From: Amoebidium appalachense
Lineage: Eukaryota > Ichthyosporea
Length of the DNA: 64,000 nucleotides
Direction of reading: 5' to 3'
NCBI GenBank assembly: GCA_963693365.1
Contig: CAVNZM010000009.1
Span: 3,100,001 to 3,164,000, forward strand
Shown here: piece by piece, positions 12,115 through 23,782 of the stretch
Position numbering within the stretch: position 1 is the stretch's first letter
Layout: each line of letters begins with the position of its first letter
The notes under the pieces: model-generated
Databases searched by the model: none
Seen by the model: the letters and a program-made list of their open reading frames with translations, nothing else
Told to the model about the DNA's origin: nothing
Program-made: the position numbers and the translations under genes

Positions 12115-13084
12115 TGTGATCACGAAAAGGGGCCTTTTAGGAAGGAAATGCACCCTTTACTCTCTTGGCACGTGATTTTACTTCTCTGACACACAGTTGC
12201 TCTCCAAACACACATATGCTCTCCGTCTGTACCTCTCTCTCTCTCCTCTCTCTCGCTCTCTGTCTCCCCCCCCCTCCCCCCACCTCTCACTCTTTCTGTC
12301 TCCCCTCCCCCCCCCCCCCCTCCCCCCCCCCTTCCTCCCTCTCTCTCTCTCTTTCTCTTGGGCACAGCCAGCCCCAGTTCCTGGTGCAGGAGGGACAGAG
12401 TGGTTGTTATAGATGTGAGCATTTCTTTTCTTTGGTGTTTCACGACTTTCTCGTTCCTTCTTCTTTCCTCTTTCTTACCCCCCCCCCCCCCCCCTCCCCC
12501 CTCCCCCCTTTGGGGGGGGAGGGAGGGAGGGATATGCACTGTTATGAACTCGGCTCATGATGTTAATTGCTTTTAGATAATGGCCCTGCCAGCTGTACGG
12601 GGCAGGAGACGAGATATATTGTGAAGGATATCTGCACCCAGGAGAAATACGCGGTGAGTGGTGCATTCAGATACAAGGCAACATAGTTTGTTTTTTTGCG
12701 AGGTGGGGGTTTTGTAAAAATGGATGATTGGTGTTGTGTGTGTGTGTAGCCCTCCAGGAAGTGGGAGGGGAAGGGCATGGACGTGGGTGGTGTGAGGGTG
12801 AGTGGTTGTTCTTTTTTTTTGGGTGTGTGTAGGGGGAAGGGGGGGAGGGGATGTTGGTGTGTGTGTGTGGGTGTGTGTCTGTGTCTGTGTGTGTCTGTGT
12901 GTGTGTGTGTGTGTGCGCGCGCGCTCACGTTCGAGTGTTTGGATGTGCTTGTTTTGTTTTGTTGTGTATTGAATTTTTTTCTTGTTTTTTTTTTTTTTTT
13001 TTGCTTCTTTTTTCGGTGCGGGGGTGGAGGGGTTCTGTGTGTGCGTTTTTTTTCTGTTTGTGTGGTGTGTGTGTGGGGGGGGGG

Positions 13085-13125
<41 letters not shown>

Positions 13126-13947
13126 GGGTTGAGATTAAATGGGCGTGTGAGTGGGTGTGTATGTGTTGTTTTGTTCCCTCTTTCTTGTTTTCTTTTTTTA
13201 GGTTTTTTTTTTTTTTTTTTGGGGGGGGGGGGGGGTGCTTACATGTGGGTCCAACAGTCGCTCTGCCTCGATGCGATTGGGCGGGTTGAGGACGTGGTCT
13301 ACAGCACAGCAGCAGCCAATGCCCAAGGTATAGATTACCCATGCTCACTGTGTATATTTTCCCCGTGTGGTGCATATTATTCCTCTTGTATGGTATATAT
13401 TACCTATGCCCGCTGTGTATATTTCCCTTGTATATGCTTCTTAGGGCCTGGTTTCTTGCCTGCTAATAGTCAATGTATCTCGGTTTATTCCATGTCTAAT
13501 GTGCCTGTTACGTGTGGTGGTGGGGTGCTTACCATGTATGCGCCCAAAATGTGCACCAATCGGGGCAAGGCAAGATCTTGAGCTATGATTGGTTGGTGGT
13601 TCGGCTCTAACAGTTATTACCCTGAGCGAAGCAAAACTTCATATATAGATTGCACATGGGCCGGCCGGCCAATCATATGGCTGCAAAGACCTGGTATTGC
13701 GCCTATTGGTGCAAAATTTCAGTGCAAGCATCCTGGTGTTTGTGTGACACTCGCTGCTTGCATGTGTATATTCCTTTAATGGTGGAGTGCACACCAGCGG
13801 TTTCTATGTTGACCCGTTGTGTAATGGCTTAGCATACACATTACGACTGCACCTGGACGAAAACAGACAAGTGCAAAAAGAAACAGGAAAAACAAAAGAC
13901 AGAAGAACAAAAAGAGACTAGGGAAAGGGGCTCCGGCAGGGGGGGAA

Positions 13948-13978
<31 letters not shown>

Positions 13979-14804
13979 GTGCCATACTGCAACCGTATAA
14001 AGGCTGAAATATCGTCATTCCGGCTATTTCCTGATTGTGGAGCGATGGATCATTTCTTTTGCCCCGGGAGCTGAAAGTCTCACAGCAATTTCATGCTTGG
14101 TGATTTATTTTTGGTCTACTCACTGTTTGCACGCAGATTCCGCAGTGAACTCTATCAAAAATCACGAGGCTGCACTGAAGACGGCAAATGCCACCGTGCG
14201 CATCTGGGGGGTGGATGAGAGGGACGAGGTGTGTGGGTGTGGGGGGGGTGGGTGGGTGGGGGGGGGGGGGGGAGGGGGAAGGGGGGGGGGGGTATGAGTG
14301 TGGGGTGTGGTTGAGTGCGCAGGTGTGTTCATACACACATGTATGTGTGGGTGTGGGTGAGTGAGTGAGTGAATATGTTCTTCTGCATGTGTGTGTGTGT
14401 GTGTGTGGATGTGGGTGTGGGTGTGTGTTTTGCTGGGGGTCGATGGTTGGGTCGTTAGCCACGGTGGCTGAAGGGAGGGCGGGGCGGGGGGGGGGGGGGG
14501 GGGGGGAGGGGAGGGGGGGGGGGGGGGGGAGTAGGGTCCTGGTTGTTGCTGACAGGCCGCGGGTGTAAGGGGTTTTGGGGATTAGAGGGGTGGGTGAGTG
14601 TGGAGGGAGGAGGAGGGGTGCTGGTGTGTCTCTCTGTGTGTGGGTGGGTGTGTGTGTGTGTGGGGGGGGGAGGGAGATTGGTATGTACGCATGAGCTCGT
14701 GCATTGAGAAGCAGAGAAGGTGGGGTGAAGGGAGGCGAGAGGGGGGGGATTCGGCTGAATGGAGGTAAGTAGACAGTGGGACTGGATCTTCCCCCCTCCC
14801 CCCC

Positions 14805-14845
<41 letters not shown>

Positions 14846-15159
14846 CCCACCACGACCACGACCACCACCACCGCCACCTACACACACCTACACACACACA
14901 CAGGCACACAAAGGCACAAACACACACACACACACACACATTTTCAGGAGATTAATTTTTATTTTTTTTTGTGCAAGGGAGGGGGAGGGGGGATTGGAAG
15001 GGGGCCCCTTTGTTCTTGTATACTGATGTTTCCATATCACAGCAAGAGACCTCTCACCAAGGGTTCACCGTCAACCAAATCGTGAATGTGTTCAAGAACC
15101 CAGCATACCGTTACTCGTCAAGTGCACACCGTGCCTCCGTGGTATGTCCTCTCCTTTCC

Positions 15160-15194
<35 letters not shown>

Positions 15195-15320
15195 CCCCCA
15201 TTTCCCACACACACACATACACACAGACATGCACCTGCCTGCCTGCCCACCGCGCCCTTCCGCACCACCCTCGTGCGTTCCTGAAGGATTAACACAATTA
15301 AACGTGCACACACACACACA

Positions 15321-15378
<58 letters not shown>

Positions 15379-15415
15379 AGTACACACACACACACACACA
15401 CACACACGCACGCGC

Positions 15416-15469
<54 letters not shown>

Positions 15470-15474
15470 AGTAC

Positions 15475-15545
<71 letters not shown>

Positions 15546-16019
15546 TCTAGAGAGAGAGGAAGATGAAGACAGACCTTGTCTGTAAATGTGTGTGTGTGTG
15601 TGTGTACACAGACCTATCTAGTGCCCCTTCTGCCCGTGCTCTGTTATTTAGTCTAATCCACCTCGCTTCCCATCAATCAACCCCGCGTTTTCATTCAGCA
15701 CCCATGGGTTTTGCCTATATAGCCGTACAGCAAGCGGTATTACTTCACATTATTGGCTTTTCCTAGCACGTCGGGTGGGGAGCTCGCCGGTCCTGGTTTT
15801 CCTTTACATGCCTAACCTTTTTCTTTTCTTTTCTTTTCTTAACTTTCTTTCTTTCTTTCTTCTTTCTTTCTTTTCTTTTCGTTTTTTTTTTTCGTGCAGG
15901 ATTGCGGAGGCTTTTCGATCAGCCTATGGCGTACGATGGATGGCCAGGCCGAGACCCAACTGGCCTACTGTGCACGTGCACTGGGCTACTATCGGGTGTG
16001 TGCCGCATTCAAGCTGTGA
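10359..16019 (+). CDS. single-pass membrane protein of unknown family
   Basis: Family not recognised. Seven exons join with consistent phases and GT-AG borders: 10359-10440, 11896-12000, 12577-12653, 13258-13327, 14137-14228, 15043-15141, 15900-16019; 214 residues. The first exon starts at ATG after AAACAAG and encodes a short Ser/Thr/Pro-rich head (about 28 residues) without a signal peptide. Exon 2 encodes one strong hydrophobic segment (about residues 29-52, VGVLIAFGLGFVIAALLLVN..) followed by LIRSQ, so a type II orientation with the C-terminal 160 residues outside is likely. That part has six cysteines (SC, DIC, LC, DC, YC, VC), a possible N-glycosylation site (NAT) and a helical NHEAALKTANA stretch, suggesting a small disulfide-bonded ectodomain. 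A shorter start at 11853 (MEKKK...) is possible, but the polypyrimidine tract and CAG before 11896 favour splicing. Function unknown. Confidence 0.65.
12070..12111. repeat. (AT)n microsatellite
   Basis: About 42 bp of pure AT in the second intron of the membrane-protein gene. Confidence 0.95.
15301..15542. repeat. (CA)n array with CCAGTA interruptions
   Basis: About 240 bp of CA in the last intron of the membrane-protein gene. The interrupter CCAGTACACAC occurs twice about 94 bp apart, showing segmental duplication inside the array. Confidence 0.95.
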
Positions 16020-16515
16020 TTGATGCTTGTTTGCCGATCAAAATGTAATATTTTTATATGTTAAATAATAGCCTGATTAGGCCGGTCTGTGCGTGATGCG
16101 GTATAGTGAAGTACTTGGACCAGGAGGTGCAGGTGGTTCGTGATTTTAAACCAATGAGGGACGAGAAAATCGTATGTTGTAATGTTTGAACTGATGTTGT
16201 GCATTTTCATAGATTGTCACTGGCAATTTTATTGCGGTTGCAGATTCCTAGAAGTTATGCATCCGTTCTGTAACTTGCTCCACTGCTCTTCCTGTTTGGT
16301 TTTTTTGGGGGTTGTTTTTTTTTTTCTCCCTTGTGGTATTCATCTTCCCCCCCCTCCCCCCCCCCCGCCTTTTATTTTCCAGCTTCACTGCAGTCACCGT
16401 AAGCATGTGTAATTCCGGCTGATTCCAAACACAGGGTGGTGGGAGCTGCAATTGTAAATGAAGCTGCTCGAAGAACACCGTCTCGTCTCATACGGGCAGC
16501 AGCCCCCCCCCCCCC
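16020..16515. other. 3' flank of the membrane-protein gene
   Basis: AT-rich sequence after the stop codon, probably 3'-UTR and spacer. A short C tract lies at 16346-16366. No gene seen. Confidence 0.5.
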
Positions 16516-16739
<224 letters not shown>

Positions 16740-17020
16740 CATGTGCATTTGCAATTGCCTGCACATAGAAGAAGGGGGGGGGGGGGGGGGGACGAAAAGG
16801 ACTGTGTGCTGAGGATTAATGTAGGGGTGAATGACTTCTATAATCACGCTAGGGATACCTCCGCGTTTACGTTCTGGCTGTGACATGGGGAAGGGATAAG
16901 GGAAGGGGGCAGGAGGGGGGGGGGGGGGGGGGGGGGCATATGGGGGGGGCGGGGGGGGGGGGGGGGGGGGGGGATGGAACATGATGAGATTACTAACATT
17001 AAGGGACCTCTTTGCGGGCT

Positions 17021-17054
<34 letters not shown>

Positions 17055-17513
17055 CAGCCGATATGTACAGCTTGTCAGTGCCGTTCGTGATGGGGAATAT
17101 TGTCGGGAATTTGACACCTATGTCACTGGCGATCACATCTACAGCGTCCAGTGGTTAAAAGAATACGTCTCACCCTCACGCAAGGTGCGGAATGTTACAT
17201 TTGACTGTAACACCGGTCATCTATTGGAGAGGTGGCTGTCCACTATTATGGCAAAGATTACATTACAGTAATGCCTTATATTTAATTATCAGTGATGGCA
17301 AATAAGGAATGTATGTCTATTCGAATATTATATTATCGATTGGATCAAGTTTGACTGCAAGCATGCACAATTATTTTTTTTTTTCAATTTGAGAATGGAT
17401 TAAATCGGTTATTTGGGGCAGTGTTGAATGGTTCGAATTTGATTTCAGAAAAAAAAAATAAAAATTTAAATTTGATTTCAGAAAAAAAAATAAAAATTTA
17501 ACACCATAAAAAA

Positions 17514-17679
17514 CGATGACGTCACCGTTTCCGCGGAAACAGAGTAGATCGATGACGTCATAATTGCGTCACTGTTTCCGCGGAAACAGAGTAGATCGAT
17601 GACGTCATAAATGCGTCACTGTTTCCGCGGAAACAGAGTAGATCGTTGACGTCATAATTGCGTCACTGTTTCCGCGGAA

Positions 17680-17681
<2 letters not shown>
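17514..17681. repeat. 47-bp tandem repeat, 4 copies, palindromic
   Basis: Each 47-bp unit carries the 14-bp palindrome GTTTCCGCGGAAAC (starting at 17527, 17574, 17621 and 17668) and a GATGACGTCA (CRE/ATF-like) site between palindromes. The third spacer reads GTTGACGTCA. It is preceded by two direct copies of a ~30-bp A-rich unit (about 17438-17500) and followed by poly-G. It lies just 5' of the integrase exons inside the Ginger-like element, so an enhancer or transposase-binding role is possible. Confidence 0.9.
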
Positions 17682-17710
<29 letters not shown>

Positions 17711-17759
17711 TTGTTGTTAAGTAGAATATCTTTTAACCAATTTATAATGTATGTTTTTC

Positions 17760-18680
17760 AGGGAGGGTACTGGCGAAACAGCGCTATCCACACGAGTTCT
17801 GAGGGCCAATGAGTCGCTTCAAAGCTCTTTGCCGCCCACACGTCTGACTCAGACGGCCTGGGGCACTTAGGCCGGGATTCTGCGATGGCTGCCTTCAATG
17901 CACCGTACTCACTTGTTATGCATATGGGGAATGTTCGTGCACTGATGGATAAAATAATCCGGAACTGTGCTGCATGCCTGATACGGAAAACCATCCCTGC
18001 GCAGCCCCAACCACGGACGGTTGTTACTGCCGACAGGCCAGGACTAATCGTAAGTTGGATGTGTGGGAAGGTGAAAGCTGGGGTGGGAGGGAGGGGAAGG
18101 GGGGGGGGGGGGGGGGGGGGGGTAAAAAGGAAAGGTGGATGTTTGGAGACCGTTTGCCCATTACGATAGACCTTTCGCCTATTAAAAGTTTGATGGAAAT
18201 GGCACGCTGACATTAAATTCGGACCCTGGCAGGTTCTCCTGGATTTCAGTGGGTGTCCAGAAGACCCTACAACGCGTATACGGCGCCTGCTTTTGGGCAT
18301 TGACCATCACAGCAAGTATGGCCGGTGAAAGCGGAAACCACAGAGGAAGTTATTCGATTACTGGAGCGCATTTTGATGGACACCGATATCATTGAACTGT
18401 GGCTCGACAACGGCGGCAGCTTTGTATCGAACGAGTTCAGGGCATGGTGTACGCAGCGGTGCATCACTATCATGAATCTCAAAGCATTCAGTCCCCAGGG
18501 GCATGGTGAGATCGAGCGTCTGCACCGCACTCTACGTGGGTTGCTGGAGACCGCGTTGGCTGCTGACCCGTCGCTCGATCGATCCTTTCCGGTTACACAT
18601 GTACCCTGGCAAGCTTTTTGATCAGGTCATCATCCAATACAATCGGCGGTATCACTCCACACTCCACCGTGTGTGAGTGT
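17760..18680 (+). pseudogene. retroviral-type integrase, degenerate
   Basis: In order, in several frames: an HHCC zinc-binding segment at about 17830-17980 (GLGHLGRDSA ... NCAACLIRK); a possible donor GTAAGT at about 18050, then poly-G; an acceptor at about 18230; then the catalytic core. The core shows the first Asp in LLDFSG with GIDHHSKYG, the second in LWLDNGGSF, and Glu in GEIERLHRTL; the last two are separated by exactly 35 residues (D35E). It ends with YNRRYHSTLHR, typical of integrase C-termini. Breaks: an in-frame TGA before the HHCC motif, a one-base shift after SKYGR at about 18325, and another at about 18598, after which the frame runs into the TG repeat. It therefore cannot encode an active enzyme as it stands. 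A frame at 17060-17270 may be an upstream exon, but I cannot assign it. Confidence 0.8.
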
Positions 18681-18688
18681 GAGTGTGT

Positions 18689-18754
<66 letters not shown>

Positions 18755-18788
18755 ACATGCTTTATAAATGCTGACTTTTTGAAAACCG

Positions 18789-19132
18789 AAACGAGTCCAA
18801 CGCATGCACTAGCTGATGGTATTATTGATCAATTACCACGCTTTTACTGTACACGTGCTATACAGTGGAGATCTAATAAGTATAAGGTGGCATCATTTGC
18901 ATGCCCAAACAACACACACACACACCAGTTTAACCGGTCATGTATCGCCAAATGTAGTTTGATAGACCACATAATACCGCAACACACACACGTCACATTC
19001 ACAACAGACACCCAGAAAGATAGCCTACCTGTAAATTACAACATCCTTGATTTTATACTAAACACGCGTAACTACGACCTGTTTATTAGATGTATTGATT
19101 GGCTTGAGAAACACATCACTACAAAATTATAG
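18789..19132 (+). other. unassigned open frame inside the Ginger-like element
   Basis: About 113 codons of ordinary amino-acid composition run from after the TG repeat to a TAG before the next CA repeat, with no ATG at a clear start. It sits where the C-terminal region of a transposon protein could lie. No motif recognised; it may be chance. Confidence 0.25.
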
Positions 19133-19136
19133 CGCA

Positions 19137-19207
<71 letters not shown>

Positions 19208-20436
19208 CCAGCTGATACCGAGTGTCCCGAGGGGAGCCCCTTAAAAAAAAAAAAAAAAAAAACGGGGAACCCCAACTAATTGATTTCTCCTTGTAGTCTT
19301 TATGGTGTCTCGTAGAGAAAGTAAACCCTGATATATAGTCACCACCCGACATCTATGTACGTGATCATGATATACCGCTGAGGGGATATTCCGAGCAAAA
19401 CCCCCCCCCCCCCATACCTGAGACTGGTTCTCTTTGCCTCGAGTAAACAGCGTAAACCCCCTGCACTATATCTGTAATGGGAATGCTAATCTGGCCCACG
19501 TTCCTGGATGAACGTGTTTCAAATTGAAGACGGGCGACGTGGATCATAAAGTGGTTCCTTGCACAATGTGTGTTCCGTAAGTCAGTGATGTTGAAAAGTC
19601 ATAGAGCTTAAACAGTCCCAGTTATCCACGAACTGATTCGTGAACATTCACGATTGGCTCACTGCTCTCTGTCGTGGCAACAAACAGAGTGTATATGAAC
19701 TACTCTAACTATCTGCACGCTTAAAGGGGCTCGAAACCGTGTATACGTATAAACTTTTTGTCCTTTGAGTTGGGTGGGAAGCGAGCTTTTTGTGTTCTTA
19801 GAAGAACTTCCAAAAGCCCGCGACCCCGCGAGACACTTCACAGACACGCGGCCCACTGGCCAGACAAATACCACAGTGACATTCAGCCAATCACAATACT
19901 CCCTCCCCCACAGGCTACACGCACTCCACACCATTGGCTACCGCCATCTCAGACACCCCTACAGCACTACAACACGTACACACCTTACTCACAATACATA
20001 TAAGCATACACACACGCGAGCAGGCAACATGGGTCTCGCCAAGCACACAGCAAGAAGCAATACAACATTTAACATGGAGAGTACGCAGAGGCGTGGAGCA
20101 TGCACGCGCGCAGCTTTAACAATCAGCCGCCGCCGCATCAGGTTCTCCCCATACCACTGATTAATCTCCTCATACCCCACTTAGTCCCCGGCATCACTAT
20201 GCAAGAAAACCCCCGAAATTCACTCACCAAAACACAAAATATAGAAGCAAACTAATACGAATCAGCTCAGCACATGACACTCTCTTGAGATTGCTATATA
20301 TATTAATCCGCATCTGGATATCTGCACTCTTAATGTATGAGTGATTACCGTGGTTTCTATTCAGCCCCCCCCCCCCCCCCCCCTCCCCCCCCCTCATACA
20401 CACAGTTTTGTCACACATATAACAATCACATGATCC

Positions 20437-20478
<42 letters not shown>

Positions 20479-20754
20479 AAACACACACAGACAAAAAACA
20501 GTGCAGACACAGTTGACGATTCATGAAACATGCTTTGGTGACGGGATGATCGATGGGATCATTGCACGTTTATTGGCCACTCCCTCAACCCAATAAGATT
20601 TCTTTCCTGGTGCCCAGCACCACATATGTATCGCATATGTTCACTCATACACACACCCCTTCGTGAATAGCTATGGCAATGTGATCGAAAATTGATGAAA
20701 AAAAATAAGTAAGTGAACTCAAACTAATTAATCAACTACTGAGTCAGCATATCC

Positions 20755-20824
<70 letters not shown>

Positions 20825-20826
<2 letters not shown>

Positions 20827-20950
20827 GGGGACGGGGGGGGGGGGGGTCCAGGAAAATCACGTATCTAACATATAGGCGGGTTACGTGATTTTCCTGAACG
20901 GGGGGTTTAGGGGGAGTACGAATTTCCTGGACACGTGATTTTCCTGCAAC

Positions 20951-20951
<1 letters not shown>
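20825..20951 (-). repeat. right terminal inverted repeat
   Basis: Reverse complement of the left repeat, with two mismatches over the ~105-bp core. It is preceded by a 68-bp (CA)n tract (20757-20824), the mirror image of the TG tract inside the left repeat, and followed by poly-C. Confidence 0.85.
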
Positions 20952-20996
<45 letters not shown>

Positions 20997-21752
20997 ACAC
21001 AAAAAAAAAAAAAAAAGAAAGAAAGAAAAAAGAAAAGAAAAAAACTTTGAAAACCAAACCACCACCACCACCCACATTTTGCACCCAGCTTTGCATTCCT
21101 TTACCTGTGAGTGTCTCTACAAAACATCCTTCGCAACACAGCCAAATGATCGAATGACATTTACCGCAGCTCATGAGCACTAATTTGGGGGAAAAGAATG
21201 ATTATAGTAAGCCCTTCGAAACCGTTTTATACTAAGTAAATTCTGATAAAGATGATGTCAAGGTTATCCATCTCCCGTGGCTGATAGTTATACACCCTGC
21301 ATATGGCCAGCTAGTTTTTGGGTCTATTGCGGAATACTTTATTACAGTTTCTTCTAAAACGGTCCCGCGGCCGTTGCTCGTGCATTGCACATCTGCCAAT
21401 CTACAGTATGTTGGTGTCCCAGAAGTTTCTCACAAAAAGGTATTGTGTACGTTGTGTATATGTGGTTTTTATACACTTATTGGCCCAGCGGTCATCACAT
21501 CTCTAATTTCTAATAACTTAAGTCTTTTCCTGTATTTTTTTTTCTCTTGACTGGATTTATTCCTGTATATTTACATATTCTATGCATTGTCACTCCCATT
21601 ACAGCATTAGTGTACTACAGTACTTACTACTTCGATTCTGCACCTCATGCATACTGTGGGCATCGATCAAATATGTCTCCTGTGTCTGTACATGTGTTCA
21701 GTTTTTGCACCGGCCGACTGGCTCGGAGCATGTGTAGGAGCTACCGTACATT
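20952..21752. other. intergenic spacer
   Basis: Poly-C, CA and A-rich tract (20951-21050), then AT-rich unique sequence to the end of the racemase gene. No gene recognised. I specifically looked here for a second exon carrying the racemase C-terminal domain and did not find one. Confidence 0.5.
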
Positions 21753-22601
21753 CTACACCCTAGGAAACCGCCCTGCGTCGGTGGCCGGCACGTTGTCACC
21801 TAACAGGACACTGCCAGGCCGCACCAGATCCAGCCGGGCGCTGGGCACGTGCAGCGTGGCGTAGGAGCTCGCAGCGTGCAGCAGCAGCGCGCTGCGGTCC
21901 AGGCCGCCCTCCCGCACGAGCCATTTGCTGTCCTTGACGAACCGCGCCAGCCCGCCCACCACGGCAGCCTTGTCCTCGGTGGGGAAGTGCGTCATGATGC
22001 CGGCCACCGCCAGCCCGGGCAGCTCGAGCATCTCCAGCGCATCGGCCCTGCCCTCAGAGCGCCGCACATCCAGCCACCTCTGCATGCCGCCCGACGCCAA
22101 GCCCACGTGCACAGCCACCGTGCGGTTGTGCCGCTGCGCCGCGGCCGACACCTGCTGGGCTCCCTCCAGGCTGGCCACAAGCTCGTCCACACCGAGCCCC
22201 AGCCCACACTCGACCTCGCCCCCAGTTGCCGGCCGCAGCCGAATGATGCGCCCGCTGAAGTTGCCGGCACGCACAGCGCGGGCCTCCGCGTTGGTGGCCA
22301 CCCCCACGCAGGTGATGTTTGCGTCGATGATGGCAGGGAGGATGGTGTCGATGCCACGACCATAGGCGTCGTGTTTGAGGGCGGGGCAGACCACCGGGCC
22401 ATTGTCACCAAGTATGTCCTTGAGCGAGTCAATGTTCTGTGCCAGTGCGGTCACGTTGGGCTGCAGGCCAGTGCAGGGCGAGGGAACAGAGGGGGGGAAG
22501 GAAGCAGTGGGCGCAGCAAAGGCGGCAGTTGCGGCCAAAACAATTCCAAGGACGGCTGGAAGGAGGGTGCCGGCGGGCTTGGATGCACTGTAGCGGGACA
22601 T
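21753..22601 (-). CDS. secreted amino-acid racemase homologue, N-terminal PLP-barrel domain only
   Basis: 282 residues, intronless, strongly GC-rich at third positions. A signal peptide is clear (LLPAVLGIVLAATAAFAAP). The body matches the PLP-binding barrel of the alanine racemase fold, and the broad-specificity racemases (Bsr) of proteobacteria best: PALKHDAYGRG (PLP lysine), GVATNAEARAVRAGNFSGR, VHVGLASGGMQRW, GIMTHFPTEDKA, LHAASSYATL, RLDLVRPGSVLLG. Bacterial Bsr is periplasmic and also has a signal peptide. The frame stops at GRFPRV, about where the C-terminal beta domain should begin; Bsr is about 400 residues and that missing domain supplies the second catalytic base (Tyr). Activity is therefore doubtful unless another exon exists. 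Start: the ATG at 22601 is where similarity to the sister copy begins; an upstream ATG at 22706 would bury the signal peptide. Likely bacterial origin (inference). Confidence 0.82.
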   Translation of the reverse strand: MSRYSASKPAGTLLPAVLGIVLAATAAFAAPTASFPPSVPSPCTGLQPNVTALAQNIDSLKDILGDNGPVVCPALKHDAYGRGIDTILPAIIDANITCVGVATNAEARAVRAGNFSGRIIRLRPATGGEVECGLGLGVDELVASLEGAQQVSAAAQRHNRTVAVHVGLASGGMQRWLDVRRSEGRADALEMLELPGLAVAGIMTHFPTEDKAAVVGGLARFVKDSKWLVREGGLDRSALLLHAASSYATLHVPSARLDLVRPGSVLLGDNVPATDAGRFPRV

Positions 22602-23782
22602 TTTTGCGTAGGCGTAGAGCGTGAGGATGAGATATTGGGAGATGGATTTGGGCTTGTATATAGAGGGAAGACGCCGAAGAGTGTGCGTAGCTATGCTCTG
22701 GGGCATACTCGTATGCTCGTATGATCGTATGACTTTGAAGTCGATAGCTATAGATATGAAATGAACTTGTTTGGAAACCGATCGCAGCTCGCTTTATAAA
22801 CACTTCCCCAAGAAACGGGCATCCAATCGTCTTCAAGAGATCTGTTTGCTTACATTCCGAGATCTCCAGCTAAAAGCTAAAAATAGCACAACTCTTTCGC
22901 CAGACTCCAGAGCAGCATGTGTATTTGAGACTGTGAAAACCAGAGCAGCATTTACCCAGATGTACTTTCCCCCTCATTAAATACAGATTATACTATTTCA
23001 ATGGTTACTACGGATAAGGCTGCCGGTTTTACTAATGTGAAGCAAAGAGGGGAAGCTGCTGTCCCGCGTGAAAGTTTTTGGAATGTTTACAGGAATGTGA
23101 TGCCGATACTTCAGGAAAACTCCCATTGGACCCACCAAGCGGCCTGGTGATTGGCTCGGAAGTTCTCCGTGGCTGTGCTAGGCTGCTAGCCTGGGCTGCT
23201 GTGCTTTCAGTGATGCAGCTGCAGCGTGAGCGAGGTACCGGTTGTCGTCACGGAAAGGAAAAAGTGCACGCCAGGGGAGAAAACAAGCAGTTATCCGACT
23301 TGGTATTTTTCAATAATTGAATCTCGCTGTTACAATATGGGGGGTTTATGCACTTTGTATTGCTGCGGACATCGTCAGGGGCCCAGCCTCACTTGACGGC
23401 CTACTTCGTTTTCCAGCGCAGCCAATCAAATGCAGCTAGTGACTTATGTACACTGTATGCAATAAAACAACCCTAGTATAGATTATGGATAAGCAGAAGC
23501 TGGCATTGGTAGCTCCGAGAGAAAGCTAGGACACAATATATATGTGTGTATATTTACTTCACTGTGGCATCATGGCAGGATGCTATTTTTAGAACAGCAC
23601 CTTGGAATGTAAACAAACGAGCTTTCTCGATATGATTGGCTAACTATGGCGATCCAAAAGGTATATATATAGAGGGCTCTTGAGGCCATCAACATCAGTC
23701 GCAACAATAACTCAGTACGTGGTGTGCACCATCATCAGAACTCTTTTCCCCGTACTCACCACCTTTTCCTCCGTACGTCACA
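22602..23782. other. shared 5' region of the head-to-head racemase pair
   Basis: About 1.2 kb of unique, moderately AT-rich DNA. TATA-like runs lie 55-60 bp upstream of the minus-strand gene (22657-22662) and about 115 bp upstream of the plus-strand copy (23662-23671). No other gene is supported. Confidence 0.5.

Noticed and set aside
12366-12414. Extra exon of the membrane-protein gene
   Set aside because: Every reading that fits the upstream phase either hits TAG or leaves the wrong phase for the next exon; skipping it joins cleanly.
17514-17681. CRISPR-like array
   Set aside because: Only four units, the intervening sequence is the same in every unit (no distinct spacers), and the DNA is eukaryotic.
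21753-22601. Calling the racemase homologue a true alanine racemase
   Set aside because: The signal peptide and the GVATNAEAR, SGGM and MTHF(P/S)TED signatures fit the broad-specificity (Bsr) group better, and the catalytic C-terminal domain is absent.
23078-23320. 80-codon frame between the racemase copies
   Set aside because: No start context, motif or splice support; probably chance.
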